From positions 55,920,838 to 55,984,837 of the forward strand of contig CP154954.1 of the NCBI GenBank assembly GCA_039621445.1: DNA of 64,000 bases, in the 5' to 3' direction. Source of the DNA: Euglena gracilis. Its lineage: Eukaryota > Euglenida > Euglenophyceae > Euglenales. The position numbers and the translations under genes are program-made. The notes beneath the pieces were generated by a model. The model was not told where the DNA came from. It did not search any database and was given only the letters and a program-made list of their open reading frames with translations. Position 1 is the stretch's first letter. The number at the start of each line of letters is the position of its first letter. Positions 1-13,100 of this stretch are shown here, one piece after another.

Positions 1-149
1 CATGTGTAAATTGGTGTAATTTAACATTTTACCATGTTTTTTTTGCACTTCAAAAATCTGAAATTTTTTTAAATTTCATCATTTTTGTGTATGAAATTGG
101 GGTTTTTGGTAATTTTTCAGGGAAAATGTTCACCGCCCCCGGCGCTTCG

Positions 150-295
150 CGCCGTCAAGGGGGGTCTTATTTATGGGGGGGTCTTATTTTTGGATTTTTG
201 CTCGATCGGCCCAGGGGTCTTATTTTTGGGGGGTCTTATTTTGGGGGGGGGGTCTTATTTTTGGGGGGTTTAGGGGTGGGGGGGGGGGGTTAGGG
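150..295. repeat. GGGGTCTTATTTTGGGG short tandem units
   Basis: Several copies of a G-run followed by TCTTATTT occur within 150 bases. A related GTGTTATTTGGGG array lies at 13130-13365. Possibly G-quadruplex forming; function unknown. Confidence 0.6.
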
Positions 296-719
296 ACCTC
301 CCACCTAAACAGTGGCAAGACCAGTGTGAACCATTTTTGGCCCAGGACGAAGCTGGGCCGAAAATTTATCCATCATAGTGGACTTAAAGCGCCATTTGGG
401 GACTTTTCAGCAAAAGACTGGCGACAAAGATTGTTGGCGGAAAAAAATGATCTTTTGAGGGGAAGGTGGTCCGAACCTTCTCGGCGGTCAAGGGAAGAGG
501 GTTGAAATACCAGGAAGGGCGTCCAGAGTTGGGAGGGTGTCTCTAGGACGGAATTACCCCCCCCCCCCCTTTTCCAACGACCACTAATGTTCGTCTCCGA
601 CCGGGGGGGGGCGGGCGGTCGCTAAATTGGCCAACGTTCGTCTCCGACCAGGGGGGGGGTGGTCGTTAGACAAGGGGGGTGGACCCCAAGTCGGAGGAAA
701 ATTTACCATAGATAGTGGT

Positions 720-1075
720 ATATGGTCATTTTTGGGCTGTTTTTGGCCATTTATGCTATTTCTTGACTACGGTGGCCACTTTTGGCCATTTTTGGACATT
801 TTTGGGGCACTTTTGGGAATTTTTAGGCATTTTGGACCGCTTTTCGCCATGTTTGGCCGCTTTTGGCCACTTTTGGCAACTGTAGGCCACACTTTGGCCC
901 ACTTTGCCCATTTTTGGCCACTTTAGGCTGCTTTTGGCTACTTTTGGCCATTTTTGCCTTATTTTTGCTATTTTTGGCAACTTTTTGAGCACTTTTGGCC
1001 ATCCTTTGGCCGTTTTAGGCCATTTCGGGCTATATTTGACTGTTTTTAGCCAACTTTTAGCAATTTTGGCCGAAC
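720..1075. repeat. Irregular ~10-bp TTTTGGCCA repeat array
   Basis: Dozens of imperfect copies of a ~10-base unit built on TTTTGGCCA run in one direction. The same unit recurs at 4700-5345 and, in reverse orientation, at 40265-40590. Reading frames through it (Lys/Pro- or Phe/Gly-rich) are repeat artefacts. Confidence 0.75.
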
Positions 1076-2262
1076 CAACATCATATACAAAAAGATCGTC
1101 TCTGACCGGGGGGGCGGTGGTCGTTAGACAAGCCCGGTCGTTGGACAAGGGGGGGGGGGAGGTAGGTGGGGGGACCCGTCTGCAACAAAGGGAAAATACT
1201 TCCTTTGGGTGTCGTTTTGCACCGAAAAGGCACCCCCCGGGGTGGGGTCTAGCCTTGGCTGGAAAAAGGTGATGACTGGAAACGAGGTGCTGACCATAGG
1301 TGTGACTCAGAGGTATCACAGGCGGATGAAAAAATACTTCAAATATTCATATAAGCCCTGAACAAATGGGTGTGGAACTCCTTTAGAATTAGTGCAAGAA
1401 TTGGGGGCTGAAAAAAAATTGGGCTGAAAAAAATTGAAATTGCAAAACTTAGATTAATGATGACAATCAATTGATTAATCTCAAGATAATAGATAGGGCG
1501 ATCTCCCCAACTGGGAATCCTGCACTTTTCTCTGGTCTGTGGGTGACGCTGAAAGAAAGAGTATGCACGACCACGGAGGGAAACTAGTGTCATTTGAACT
1601 GAAAGCCGAACTCCAATGCTGTGTCATGTTGTTTATGTCATGAAATAAATGTTTCTACCGGTTGATTGTTGGGCGGAAACCAACGATTTGGGCTGCCCCA
1701 GCAAGCGCAAAACAGAAGGCTGTCCAACATATGTTGGAGAGGTCCTGGGCAGAGAGCGTGGGCAACATGGTGGGCTGCGTCAATTGGAACCCAAAATCTG
1801 AGAGAGCAGACACAACGCATTTCGCACCACTTCTCCCTTGTTGTTGTATGTTGTATGCGCATGTTTGTGTGTGTACCAGGGTTCGATGAAAGGGCAGGGG
1901 GGCCTGAGCAACTCCAGAGTGGGGGGGGCACCCAACCCACCTAAACAGTGGCACGGTCCGGATGACCAATTTTCGACACGGCGCAAAGCGCCGGGTAAAA
2001 AAATCTGCCTCCCAAAATCGGCCGAAATGCTGTTTCTGGACACTTTCTGGGTAAATAAATATGTATCAAAGAAAAAAAAATTGGAAGGAAATTTTTGACC
2101 ATTTTGGGGGTCCCAGCCGGTCCCCCCCCCCCCCGGGGAATTCTGATCCCTTGGGAGTGGCCGGACCTCCCTGCCTCTGGTCCGAGAGGCGGCAGGGGGG
2201 GGGACACCCCCCTCCACCCCATGCACTCTCCCTATGCCGAACCCTGGTGTGCATTGTGTGCA

Positions 2263-2310
2263 CATGTGTGTGTGTGTGTGTGTGTGTATGTGTGTGTAGG
2301 TGTGTGTGTA
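2263..2310. repeat. (GT)n microsatellite
   Basis: Nearly uninterrupted GT dinucleotides. Confidence 0.9.
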
Positions 2311-3995
2311 CAGTTGGTGAACACTTGGCGATTTGGGGCGAGGGAGGGGCAGGGCTGGACCCTCCGTCCTCCCGGGTTCGAGTCCTGGATGATGCACATT
2401 TTGAATCTTTTTTTTTTGAACAACAGGATTCTGCAAAATAGGATCAAATTGCACCGCAAACAAAACAACCAAACAAACTTAGCAAAAAAGTGCCTCTGAA
2501 AAAGGCCCCCAAAATGCCTTAAAAATGACTCGGACGAGTAGGAAAATATCTGGGCTCGTTTGAGGTAGTTTGAGGAGGCTGTTTAAGCAGAGGAGGATGC
2601 AAAATGGACCCTCGAAAAACGCGATGCAAAAAAAACACAAAAAAAGTAAGCGCAAAAAAAACCCAAGTTGCATGTAAAATCTTTTAGAAGCTCCCCCAGG
2701 ATGTAGACTTTCACCTGGGGAGGATTTAAAAAATTATCCCCTAGCGGATCAAAAAATTCCCCTGGAGGAGCAAAAATTTGCCAGGAGAGCCGAAATTTTT
2801 TATTATGCACAAAAATAAAGCATTAAGCATGTCTTGACCAAAATAAAATGCAAAAATGACAAAAATTGACAAGATTTTTGGCCTCAGGGGAAAATCGGGG
2901 CCAGAACGAGGAATAATATAAAAAATATAATTCAATATAATCAAAATTTCCAGCAAAAATCCCCAAAAAAAACACCGGCAAAAGAAAAAAAATGAAAACA
3001 AAACCCACAAAAAAAACCGCCAATTCTGCCAAAATCAAAAAACACCAAAAAATGCAAAAAAAGTGGATGTGTTTCCCCCGCTGGTTTAAGTTCCCTGAGG
3101 GGGGGGCTTTAAAAGTGGGGCAACAACAGTTCCGACGTTTTCGTCGGAATCGCATTTTCAAAAAAATGGTCGAAACATGCACCAAAACTGTTCATCTTCT
3201 GGGGGGGGGGTCGCGGACAGCCCCTCAGTCTGACGGGGGGGGGGGGGTCTGGACCCCCCCTGGGGGGCTACCCAGCAAAACCACCGCTCACTTAATACCC
3301 TGCCCCTAGAAGGTGGCGTTTTTTTCCCTGGGCCCAAACCCACTCAGGTGTCAACTATGGACTTCAGGGAATGGGTCGGAAAGATGGGGAAAAGATGACA
3401 CGGTTTCCAACCTCTCAAACCTACCTCGCTGTACAAAACCAACTGGAAAAGATACCAAAAAAATCGTCCAGGAATTTTTCCTTTATCATGCAAAGTTCAA
3501 CATACACCATTCATTCTGTTGCTTTAAAAATCCTTCACATTTTTGGAAAACAGAAGCACAAAGAAAACCTTTTCCCAAATTTGGAATACCGAAGTCAAAA
3601 AAGTGAACAGCGAGCGAACAAAAAAAAGGTTGCGGTTGACATGTGTGGTTGATTGCTCGCACTTGCATTGCTTTATGCAACACCTTTATTTTGCTCACAT
3701 TAATCCAATTAATCCATTAATCCATTAATCATTATCACCATTATTAATCCATTAATCCAGATTCGAAATGTCTGAACGAAATCCTTCCATACTGCGAGGG
3801 GGTGTCCCAGCCGGACCCACAATTTCTTTTGATTGCGCAACGAGAAAGAAATCGTCATTTTTTATTCATTTTGACTTCGCTGTATTATCATGCTCAGACA
3901 ATCTGAAATGACACGTGCAATCGTTTTTGGACTGTGGGGGGGGGGAGGTGTGCTGCACAACGTCATTGATTGCACCACAACGTGGGGGGGCACAC

Positions 3996-4129
3996 AGGCA
4001 AGCAGCCGGTTCTCCGGGATGCGCACCACCGCGATGCCCCACGCGACCATCGCGATCTCCTTCGGCTGGAACCGGGCCAGCGCGTCGCCCTCCACGGCGC
4101 AGTCGCTCAGGAGGGCGACGAGCCGCGGC
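3996..4129 (-). CDS. Helical-repeat gene exon 10 (repeat 9)
   Basis: Encodes RPRLVALLSDCAVEGDALA, FQPKEIAMVAWGIAVV and the start of the next helix (PENRLLAC). A GT donor is possible at 3995. No later exon was found. Confidence 0.75.
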
Positions 4130-7100
4130 CGGTGCATGGCGCCTCGCCGCCGCGCCGCGGGCCGCCCGGCGGACCCCCCCCCGGGATGTGTGGGACGCGG
4201 GGGCGGACCCAACTCCCGGCCCAAAAGGGTTGCAAGGTGCGGCAATCAGACATCTCTTTAAGGACCCCGGGGAGGGGGGGTTGCCGGGCTGGCTAGGCCG
4301 CCCCGGACTGGACCCCGGCAATCCTGATTTTGGACATGCTTTTGTTGTTGTCTTCGCGGCACAAACATGTCTGGCAGTCCAGTGCCAGAAGGCACCCCCC
4401 AAACAGGAACCTGGGATTCAGTTGGGGTTTCTGAGAGAGTTCAAATATTCTCAGCGAACGACATCTCTCGAGTGAGTGCATCTCCTGTGTGGCAGAATAA
4501 ACCCTGCAGACGTTGGATACAGCACATGACAAGAGATATTTTTTTGCAGAAGGCTGTGATGGCCAAGCACCTATGACAGATTCCAAATTTTAGCCCGCGG
4601 TCGGCTGCGGTCAGCTGCGGTCAGAAGCGGTCGGCAAAGTAGTTGGCTGTAGGTGGGGGGCAGGCCAACAAAAAATGAGCATATATCACAATCACACAAT
4701 CCACTGTTGCCGACTTTTGGCCACTTTTCGCTGCTTTTGGCCAGTTTTTGATGCTTTTGGACTGCTTTTGGCCACTGTTGCCGACTTTTGGTCGATTTTT
4801 GCTGCCTTTGCCCATTATTTCCTGCCTGTTGCGTTCTTTTGGTCACTTTTGTTGCTTTTGCCTGTGATTTGGCTGCTTTTGGCCAGCTTTTGCTTTGCTT
4901 TGACCTCTTTTGACCACTTTTGGCCTCTTTAACCCACTTTTGACCACTTTTCTCTGCTTTTGGCCATTTTTACCCACTTCTGGCCACTTTCAGGCCACTT
5001 TAAACTTCTTTTTGTTGCTTTTGACATCAAGAGCAGTCAAACGTGACCTAAAAATGGCCTAAAAGTGGCAAAACATGCTTAAAATGGCCAAAAGTTCCAA
5101 AAGCAGGCAAAAAAAAAACAAAAAAAATGCCCAAAAATGGCCCAAAATGACCCTGCTGTTGGCCAATTTGGGTCACTTTAGCAGCTTTTGTTCACTTTTG
5201 GCAACAAACTGGCGCAAAATGCTCAAAATGGTCAAATTGGACCAAAAAAAGACCCAAAAATGGGCAAATAACAAAAGAAAAGGCCGAAAGTGGCTTTAAA
5301 TGGTCAAAAATGGCCCTGAATGGCCAAAAGTGGCCAAAAGTGGCAACATGAGCCAGATGAGCCAGAAAAATCTCAACATCTGGGATAAAAATGAGCCTAA
5401 TTCCTCATTCTCACTGAAAAATTGACATCAATTAGGAAAAAGTTGCGCGGTCAACTGCGGTCGGCTGCGTTCGGCTGCGGTCGGCACCCCACCTATGACA
5501 GTCCTGAAACCCGCGGTCGGCCGGGGTCGGCTGCGGTCGGCTGCGGTCGGCATAGGTGCCTGGTGATGGCCTCTTTTGGGTGGTTGGTGGCTTCTTTCCA
5601 ATTCTTTTTGGGAAAAAATGCAGTGATCAGCAAACACTTGCGTGAACCTTCTTTGGCAGTTGCCGAGTACATGGCTCGAGAACGCGCCCGGAAAGAATGC
5701 CCAGGGCCAGGCAGCGGCCAGGGTGCGCAGCGAGCCCATGGCCCAGATGAGGACGGCGATCGCGGGGGCCCCCAGCGTGGGCAGCACGGCGGGATGGGCC
5801 GCCCGCTCCGCCAGCGTGTCCAACAGCCGCTGGTTCCCCAGGTTGAGTGTTGCGCTGGGGGCCCCACAGAAGACGGCTGCACGTGGGCTTGGGCAGGGTT
5901 CGAGCGGGGGGGGGGGGGGCTCTCCTGTGCAGTGGCGTGGTCTGGGTGACTGAAATTCAGCCCAGCAGGAAGCACTGGGCCAAAAATCCCCCACAAATCG
6001 GCTAAAGGTGCCATTTTGGGCCTTTTGGAGAACTTTTTTCTTGCCAAAAATGCCCAAATTTTTTTCGGCATCATTTTTTGGGGCAATGATGCCCCCCAAA
6101 CATATCGGCGCAAAGCGCCAAAAAGAAAATTTTGACTTTTTGGGGGAGGGGGCTACCCCGGGTCGGTCTCCCAGTTCCAGCCCAGAAGGGGGGAAGGGGT
6201 GGGCGGGCCACCCCCCCCCCCCCGATAACCCTGGCCTGGGGACTGCGGCCAGAAATTTGGCTTTGATGGATCCTCCTTTTGGGGGGATGGTTGGGCAACA
6301 CAATAAGTCCTGCCAAGTTCCGGCCATTTCCACAAACGCCGACAAAAAGTCCAGAGGCAGAACAGCGCTAGGCTAACCGAGGGGACAAACAGCACTAAAC
6401 AGACAAGGGAGGGGGGAGGGGCACTGGCTGTGTCTCCACACCGGACGCCACGACCACTCGCTTGAGAATCCCAAGGTTAGGGTTGACCCAATTTTTCTTC
6501 CGGAAGCATTGGAAACGACGGGGAAAGGCGGATGGGAGACCCACGAGGCTGGCACGTGGGCCAGCTTCGCACCGACGCCCGCGCTGCGGGGGCCCCGCCG
6601 CGAAGGCCCACATCACGTTGGCCAGGCCCTGGCCCGTCAGGGCCCGCAGGACACGGTCGGAGAGCAGATGGGCGGCGAGGGCGTCCATCAGCGGCAGGTC
6701 TCGCTGCTGAAGGGTGGGGCAGGGCGGACTGAGAAATTGTGTGCCTCTCTGAGACAACTGCCCCCACCCTCCCCTGACCCGACAATGTCCCCTGACCCCG
6801 GGACGGGGGGGGGGGAGGAGCTGTGCGGAGTTTTGGGGACCTCAAAATTGGGGGACGACACCTGACGTCCGCCAAACAACTTTCAAAAAAACAAACGGCC
6901 CCAAACACCACAAATGCAATCTTTGGCGGTCTCCTTCGCGCTTGCCCCCCCTGGATAACCAGACCTGCCACCTGACAAGTCAGCGAATAATGCGGTGTTT
7001 GACAAGTACCTATAAGGACAGGCCAGTAGGACAGAGGGTAGAAGACAGTTTCCCGGGAGGGTCCGAAATGCGGTGTTTTCACAAATTTGCGATCAGAGCC

Positions 7101-10100
7101 AGGAAAAAAACAACAATTTTATCAACTTGGAAAATGTGTTTTTTCAACAAAAAAAAGTAAAAAATTAGCCCTTGGGGCGCTGCACACAAGCTGGAGTGTT
7201 TGCATATCAAAGCGATCCGATTCCACCGCCGCTGTTGAGAATGCCTCAACCCCGAAGACGCGCTGCCAACTGCGAAGAGATCCATTCGCACACGCTTCTC
7301 TCGGCAGGGCACGTGGCATCAGCCCCCAGCCCCCAATCCTCGCCCTGGGCAGCCAGGCTCCAGAGCACGTTCACCGCCCCCTGGGCTGTGAGGTACGGCC
7401 AGGGCTGTCCAGGAAGACCGGGGGGTCGACACCCCCCCCCCATCCGCCACAGCACTGGGTACGGAAACATTCAATGCCGAACGAAAAAAATTTGACCAAA
7501 AATCGGCACCCCCCCCCGGAAATACGGGAAGGCAGGTCTGGTGAGAGAGGGAGAAAGGTGGCCCTCCACCAGGGGCTCAGGCGGCCGAATTCGCACTTAA
7601 GCTTTTTTCCTTTGGATGCGCGCAATTGCGCAAATGTACCATTTTTTTGTAACCCCTGGGACCCTGTACCCTGACACCCAGAACACGATTTAAGAACCGT
7701 TACACCCATCTGTTGGAGGGGATTAACTCCCAGTGGTCTGGTGTGCATGCTGCTTACCAGGTGACGTTAATAGGGCTGGGGGTGAGACTGGTGCTGTTGT
7801 ACATCAAACGGGAGAGAGGCACACACCCCTTGTTACGACACTTGGAAATGGTGCTGACGTGCTGCCTGAACTGGCTGGAACACTGTCGCCACCGGTGAGA
7901 ACACACGGGGCCTCATTAGATCACACCACCACAGACACACAGACTACGTGAGGCAGCCGTCACGCAATTGATGTGTGTTTATGCGCGCAATTGCGCAAAT
8001 AAAAACAATTGTGTTTATGGGCGCATTTGCGCAAATAAAACGCATACCGATGATGATAAAATGACGTGTTGGTGGGCGCAAATGCGCGCACCAACACATT
8101 TGGTGGTGTGCGCATTTGCGCAAATGCGCGCACCAACATGTTTATGTTTGTGGGCGCAAATGCGCACACCAACATGTACTTTAACTTTCTATGTTAAAAG
8201 ACACCAATGAGGACCATGACCCTACGAGGTTTTAAAACGTGATGGACGTGTTGGTGCGCGCAGTTGCGCAAAATAAACATAATTACGTTTGTGCGCGCAT
8301 TTGCGCAAATGCGCGCACAAACATTTAATAAACCGCTTCAAAATAATGTGTTTGCAGGAGCCTTAGAGCACACAAACAAAGTTGTGTTTACTTGCGCAAA
8401 TGCGCGCATCAACACACATCAGTTGTGCGATACCATCTCCTCCTCCGTGACAGCTGGCGAACGCAATTCCTCACGCCAACCAATGGTTTGCGCCACAATC
8501 ACATGCTGATGAAATTTGTGGTGAGAGGTAGTGTGGAGTGTTCACTGGAACACGGCATGTGACTGGCCAAAATTTGCCTGTCTTATGTGTATACATTTGC
8601 ACTGCTGTTACCCGGCCCGATCGGTCTGTTGTTTTGGCGTCATCCGTCTGGCAGTTGAACATCATGAATTGATGACATGCAAACGACCTCTGACTGTTCG
8701 ACACCTTTTCTGCAACGGACTGCGTTACAAGAAGACAAAATTTGGCACCTGAAATACCCGGGACGTGTCGGGCCGTAGTTCGTTTTACGGTTTTCTTTGC
8801 CATTTTTCCCTTGAAAAAACGTAAAAAACACCCATTTTTGTGCATAATTTGGGGGGAGTGGGTCCCACCGCTTTCATGCACCCAATGCAGGGGTAAAGGT
8901 TCAACACTTCCTTGCATCCAAAGGAACGGGTGCTTGAGGGCTACCTCTCTTCGGATGCCGGTTGCCATGCACTGGCACCACGTCATACCCCCAGTCTTAC
9001 ACCGCGGTTGCGGGGTATACCGCGGTCGCTGTGGTGGGTGTCGTTGCACCGGGGAAGTGGATGCTGACCTGTTGGGTGCTGAAGCATCAGCAGCTGATGG
9101 GGCTTTAGCAGCGGAGCCCAGGCCGCAGGTCAGCGGCAGGGCCCTTGGGACCCAAAAATTGGGGCCGGTGGACGTGTACCGTTACTGGGTGGCTATGCAC
9201 GCACCTTCTGGAGATCCTATGTCTCCATCTTTTGTGGGACCTGTCAATGGTCAAAAAACGGCACAATAATACCATATACCGGAGGAGACGGTGTGGTCAT
9301 TTGCTTTCAACCCATTCAGAAGCCACTAAGGGTAGTTGCAGGAGAGGCAAATGCAATCGTTTTCTACTCCTCCATTACTTGTTTATTTGCGCATTTGCGC
9401 GCATCACGTTGTTTGTGGGCGCAAATGCGCAAATAAACATAGTAAATTGTGCAGTTTCTTCATACAGTTTATTTGCGCATTTGAGCCCACAAAAAAACGT
9501 GATGCGCGCAAATGCGCAAATGAACCACATCTGCTGTCAGTGTTTGAGGGTTGTGTTTCCGTCACACCGTTCTTATTTGTGTTTATGGGCGCAAATGTGC
9601 GCACCAACACAATTATGTTGGTGCGCGCATTTGCGCAAATGCGCGCATAAACATAATTTTGTTTGTGCGCGCATTTGCGCCCATAAGCTTGCGCCGTTGA
9701 CAAACAGTGTGACAAACTCACCAACTGGATGGCCCGTCAGTCCGTACCGTCAGGGCCTCTATGTCACGCAGTTTTTCAACGGCGTCAGTTCATGGGTGCC
9801 AAAGCCCAATCCCAGAAGCACAAAATTGTGTTGATGCGCGCAATTGCGCGCATCAACATAAACATGTTGGTGCGCGCATTTGCGCGCATAAACACAATTT
9901 TGTCCTTCCAGTGTTGGGCTTCTCCTGCAGGATTCTTTGCCACACAACTGGTTCTGCGCATCCGGGGTGCAAGCCAAGCCGGGTGGGAGACACCCGTTCC
10001 CCTTTATCCCCTTCATTCCCTGTTGACCCTATTTCATCCCCCCTGCGCTTCCCTTGCCCAACACCCCGTACTCACATTCCTTTCCCGTTGTCCTTCCCGC

Positions 10101-13100
10101 CGGCTTGGTCACACCACACTCGCGCCCCCCGGCACCTCCTCCCCGCGCTTTAACAAACAGCCCAAAAACACCACACCAAGGCGCCGCAAGCAACGCAGCC
10201 CGGCAAACACCCAGGACTCACACCGCTGGCAGCTCGGACACACCCGGGGACACCGCTGAAAGAAGCAACAAGGGCAGCAAAGGTCCCGTTCCTATGGTGC
10301 TTTTTTGCGTTTTTTCCCTTTGGGCCGGCAAGGTCCCGGGGGTTTCAACTACAAAGTCCATTTTGGACACCCCCAAAAACACCATTTTTCGCCAAAGTCC
10401 CGGGGGTCTCCCAGCCAAAATCAGAATTTTGCTCATTTTTTGCACTCTCTTGTTCACGTGTTTTCAAACCCCCCCTGACCTTCACAGCCGAAACAAAGCA
10501 CAATCAAAAAAATCGTAAATTTGCGCAAGTGCGCAAAATAAAAAGAAAAAAGCTTAAGTGCGAATTCGGCCGCCTAAGAGGGGGGGGGGAGGTCGACCTC
10601 CCGAACCCACCGCCCACAGGGGTGCGGGGATTCCTGGACTGGCCTGGGTACGGCAACACCTCCGGCCGCTGCACGCGGTGGGCCAGGCAGGCGAGCAGCG
10701 GGCCGTGCGGCACGTGCAGCTCGCCGAACGCCCAGTACAAATTGGCGACGTCCTGCGCGTTGAGCCGGTCCCCCAGGGCCTGGGCGCGGTCCGCCAGGGT
10801 CTCCAGCAGCGGCCGCGGCGCGACGCCCAGCTTTGGGCACGCGGAGGCCCGCTGGCGGAGCAGGAGGGGCGGGGTGGCCCGGGGGTGGGGCCCGTGCCGT
10901 TGGCTGTTGCACCGCAAGGCAGCTCGATGTGGCACACAGCCTTTTTTCTGCGGCCGTGCGGCACCAACAATGGTCGTTGCTGCGGCACATGCAGTGGCGG
11001 ACGACATGCGTGCTGCGACGCGGGCAGCACACAAAAGGATCTTCGCTCTGGCGCTTACGTTTCCAATTATGATGAAAAATATTTTTTTTTAGCAGAGCAC
11101 CAAATGAAAACTGAAAATATGGGAGCACCCTTCAAAAAAGTAAACCCCACCCCCCACTTATAACCCCCCCCCCCTCGGGCCGACCAACCAAACCGGATCC
11201 TATACCCCCCCCCCCCCTGGGGAGAGAAAAATGGAAACTGCCAGAGACGATTTTTCCAGCCCCAAACCAACCAAAAACTGATTTTTTGGCAATTTTTTGA
11301 GACCGACCATCATCAAATATGCCATTTTTGACCAAATTTGCCCAAAATAGCCAATTGTGGGGGTTTCGGGGTCATTTTGGGGGGTCGGATTTTCACCAAC
11401 AATTCCGGATCCTATACTCCCCCCCCCCACTTCATAACCCCCCCCTCCCTTCGGCCGACCAACCAAACCGGATCCATTAAACCCCGGGGGGTTTATAAGT
11501 GGGGGGGTTACACCGTCTGAAAGCCTCTCTGTCCGAGGGACCGAAACAGGCAGAATCGCAGAACATCAACAATCAACAATCACTTTTTCTTTAAATATTT
11601 TCAACATTTTTGGGGTGAAAACTGGTACAAAAATGAAAAAGTATTCTGTGTTCGCACCAAAACTCCCACCAGTGGTGTTTCCTTTGCGGTTGCTTGGACT
11701 GCTAGAGTTGCCAGAGTTGTAACTCATGCGCCGCGGCCCCCCGGCCGCAAAGCTCCACGCCACGATGGCGAGCCCCTGTGGCGTGAAGGCCAGCAGCACG
11801 GCCGGCTCCCGGGCGTGCTCCGCGAGGGCGGCGAGCAGCGGCGGGTGGACGACGGCCAGCGTGGCGAGGCCCCAGAGCACCATGGCGACGTCCTGGGCGT
11901 TGAGCGTGGGCAGCACCGCGGGCTGCAGGAGCGCCTGGCAGAGGCTGCGGGGGGGGGGGGGGGGAGAGGGGTTGTGGACTCGCACGGGTTTGGTCCCGCG
12001 GCCTGGTCGCCGTGGCTGGGGCAGGGTTCAAAATAAGGGCAGGAGGGGCCCCGGTCTAGGGGGGGGGGGGGGGGGCACCCCCACGCCTTAAGAGTGGTGC
12101 GGGATTTTCGGCCCGGTGTGAAACGACGGGCCGAAAATTCGGCCAACGAGTGCCATTTTGGGCACCTTGTGGGTAAAATTTTATCAGAAATGCAAAAAAA
12201 TTCTGCGAGGAATCGGTGGGCACAAATAACGACAGTGCAGGGGTGATGACGGCGGGTCTATCGACTTCTTTAGCACTCAATTGTTTTGGCACTTCAACAT
12301 GCACATATCCAAGGTTTTCTCTATGGAAAAGAGCGTTTTTTACATTTTTTTTTGGTGAAACACATTTGTTTTTTTTTTGCAAGGGGTGGGGCCCTTGCAC
12401 AGCAGTTCCAGGGGGGGGAAAAATGCTGCTGTGACAACAGCTTGGGGAGCGAAAATTGCCTCTGGGTGTTGAAATAGTGCAGCGGCTGAAACTGAGGCAA
12501 TATGGTGTCTTGCATTTCCACCATGATGAGGGAAGGGACCATGAACACTTTTCTAACGCCTCCGCTTATGCATCAGAAATTGTGGTGCAAAATGTGTGCC
12601 CAGGCAAAAGAGTGGGTCAATGTTACAGAAAAAAATTTGTGATACAAAAAAAAGAGACCAAAACACAACCAAATGCAACACTTTGAAATTGTCAAACTTA
12701 GGAAAGCAACCCCCTGCGGGGTGTGGTTCAGCTTAGGCGGGTAGGAGTAGGTACACATGCAGCAAACACACACCCACACACCCACACACCTTTCAAGCAG
12801 GGCGCTGTTCCGCACGTTCATCTTCCCCAGCGACCACAGCACCGTCGCGATCGAGCGGCCGTCCAGGCCCCTCAGCACCCGGCCGTCCAACAACCGCTGC
12901 GCAAGGGCCTCCACCGCGACGAAGCCCGACGACGTCCCCAAGAGGGCCCCCCGCAGCGCCGCGTCGCGGGTGACCAGCCGGGCCAGGGTGTGCAGCGTCT
13001 TGCTGACCTGGTGGCCCTCGAAGTGGCCCGCGGTGACCTTGATGAGGGCACGCCGCGGGGCGGCCGGCGAGGTGAGAGGAGAGCACCCTTGCCCTGCAAC

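Larger units (their letters stand above)
1..3995. other. No gene seen; repeat-rich DNA left of the helical-repeat gene
   Basis: No exon with the high third-position G+C seen elsewhere is visible here on either strand. The stretch holds GGGGTCTTATTTTGGGG-type tracts (150-290), an irregular TTTTGGCCA repeat (720-1075), a GT microsatellite (2263-2310), poly-C/G runs, and a GGCGC/GCGCC hairpin element near 1930-2170. It may be the 3' intron of the minus-strand helical-repeat gene, whose last visible exon ends near 3996, because no stop-containing terminal exon was found. Confidence 0.5.

Noticed and set aside
720-1320. Lys/Pro/Trp-rich minus-strand frame and Phe/Gly-rich plus-strand frame
   Set aside because: Produced by the TTTTGGCCA repeat; no exon-like third-position bias.
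2340-2400. tRNA-like T-arm CCGGGTTCGAGTCCTGG
   Set aside because: A T-stem is possible, but no matching acceptor stem, D-arm or anticodon arm could be found upstream.
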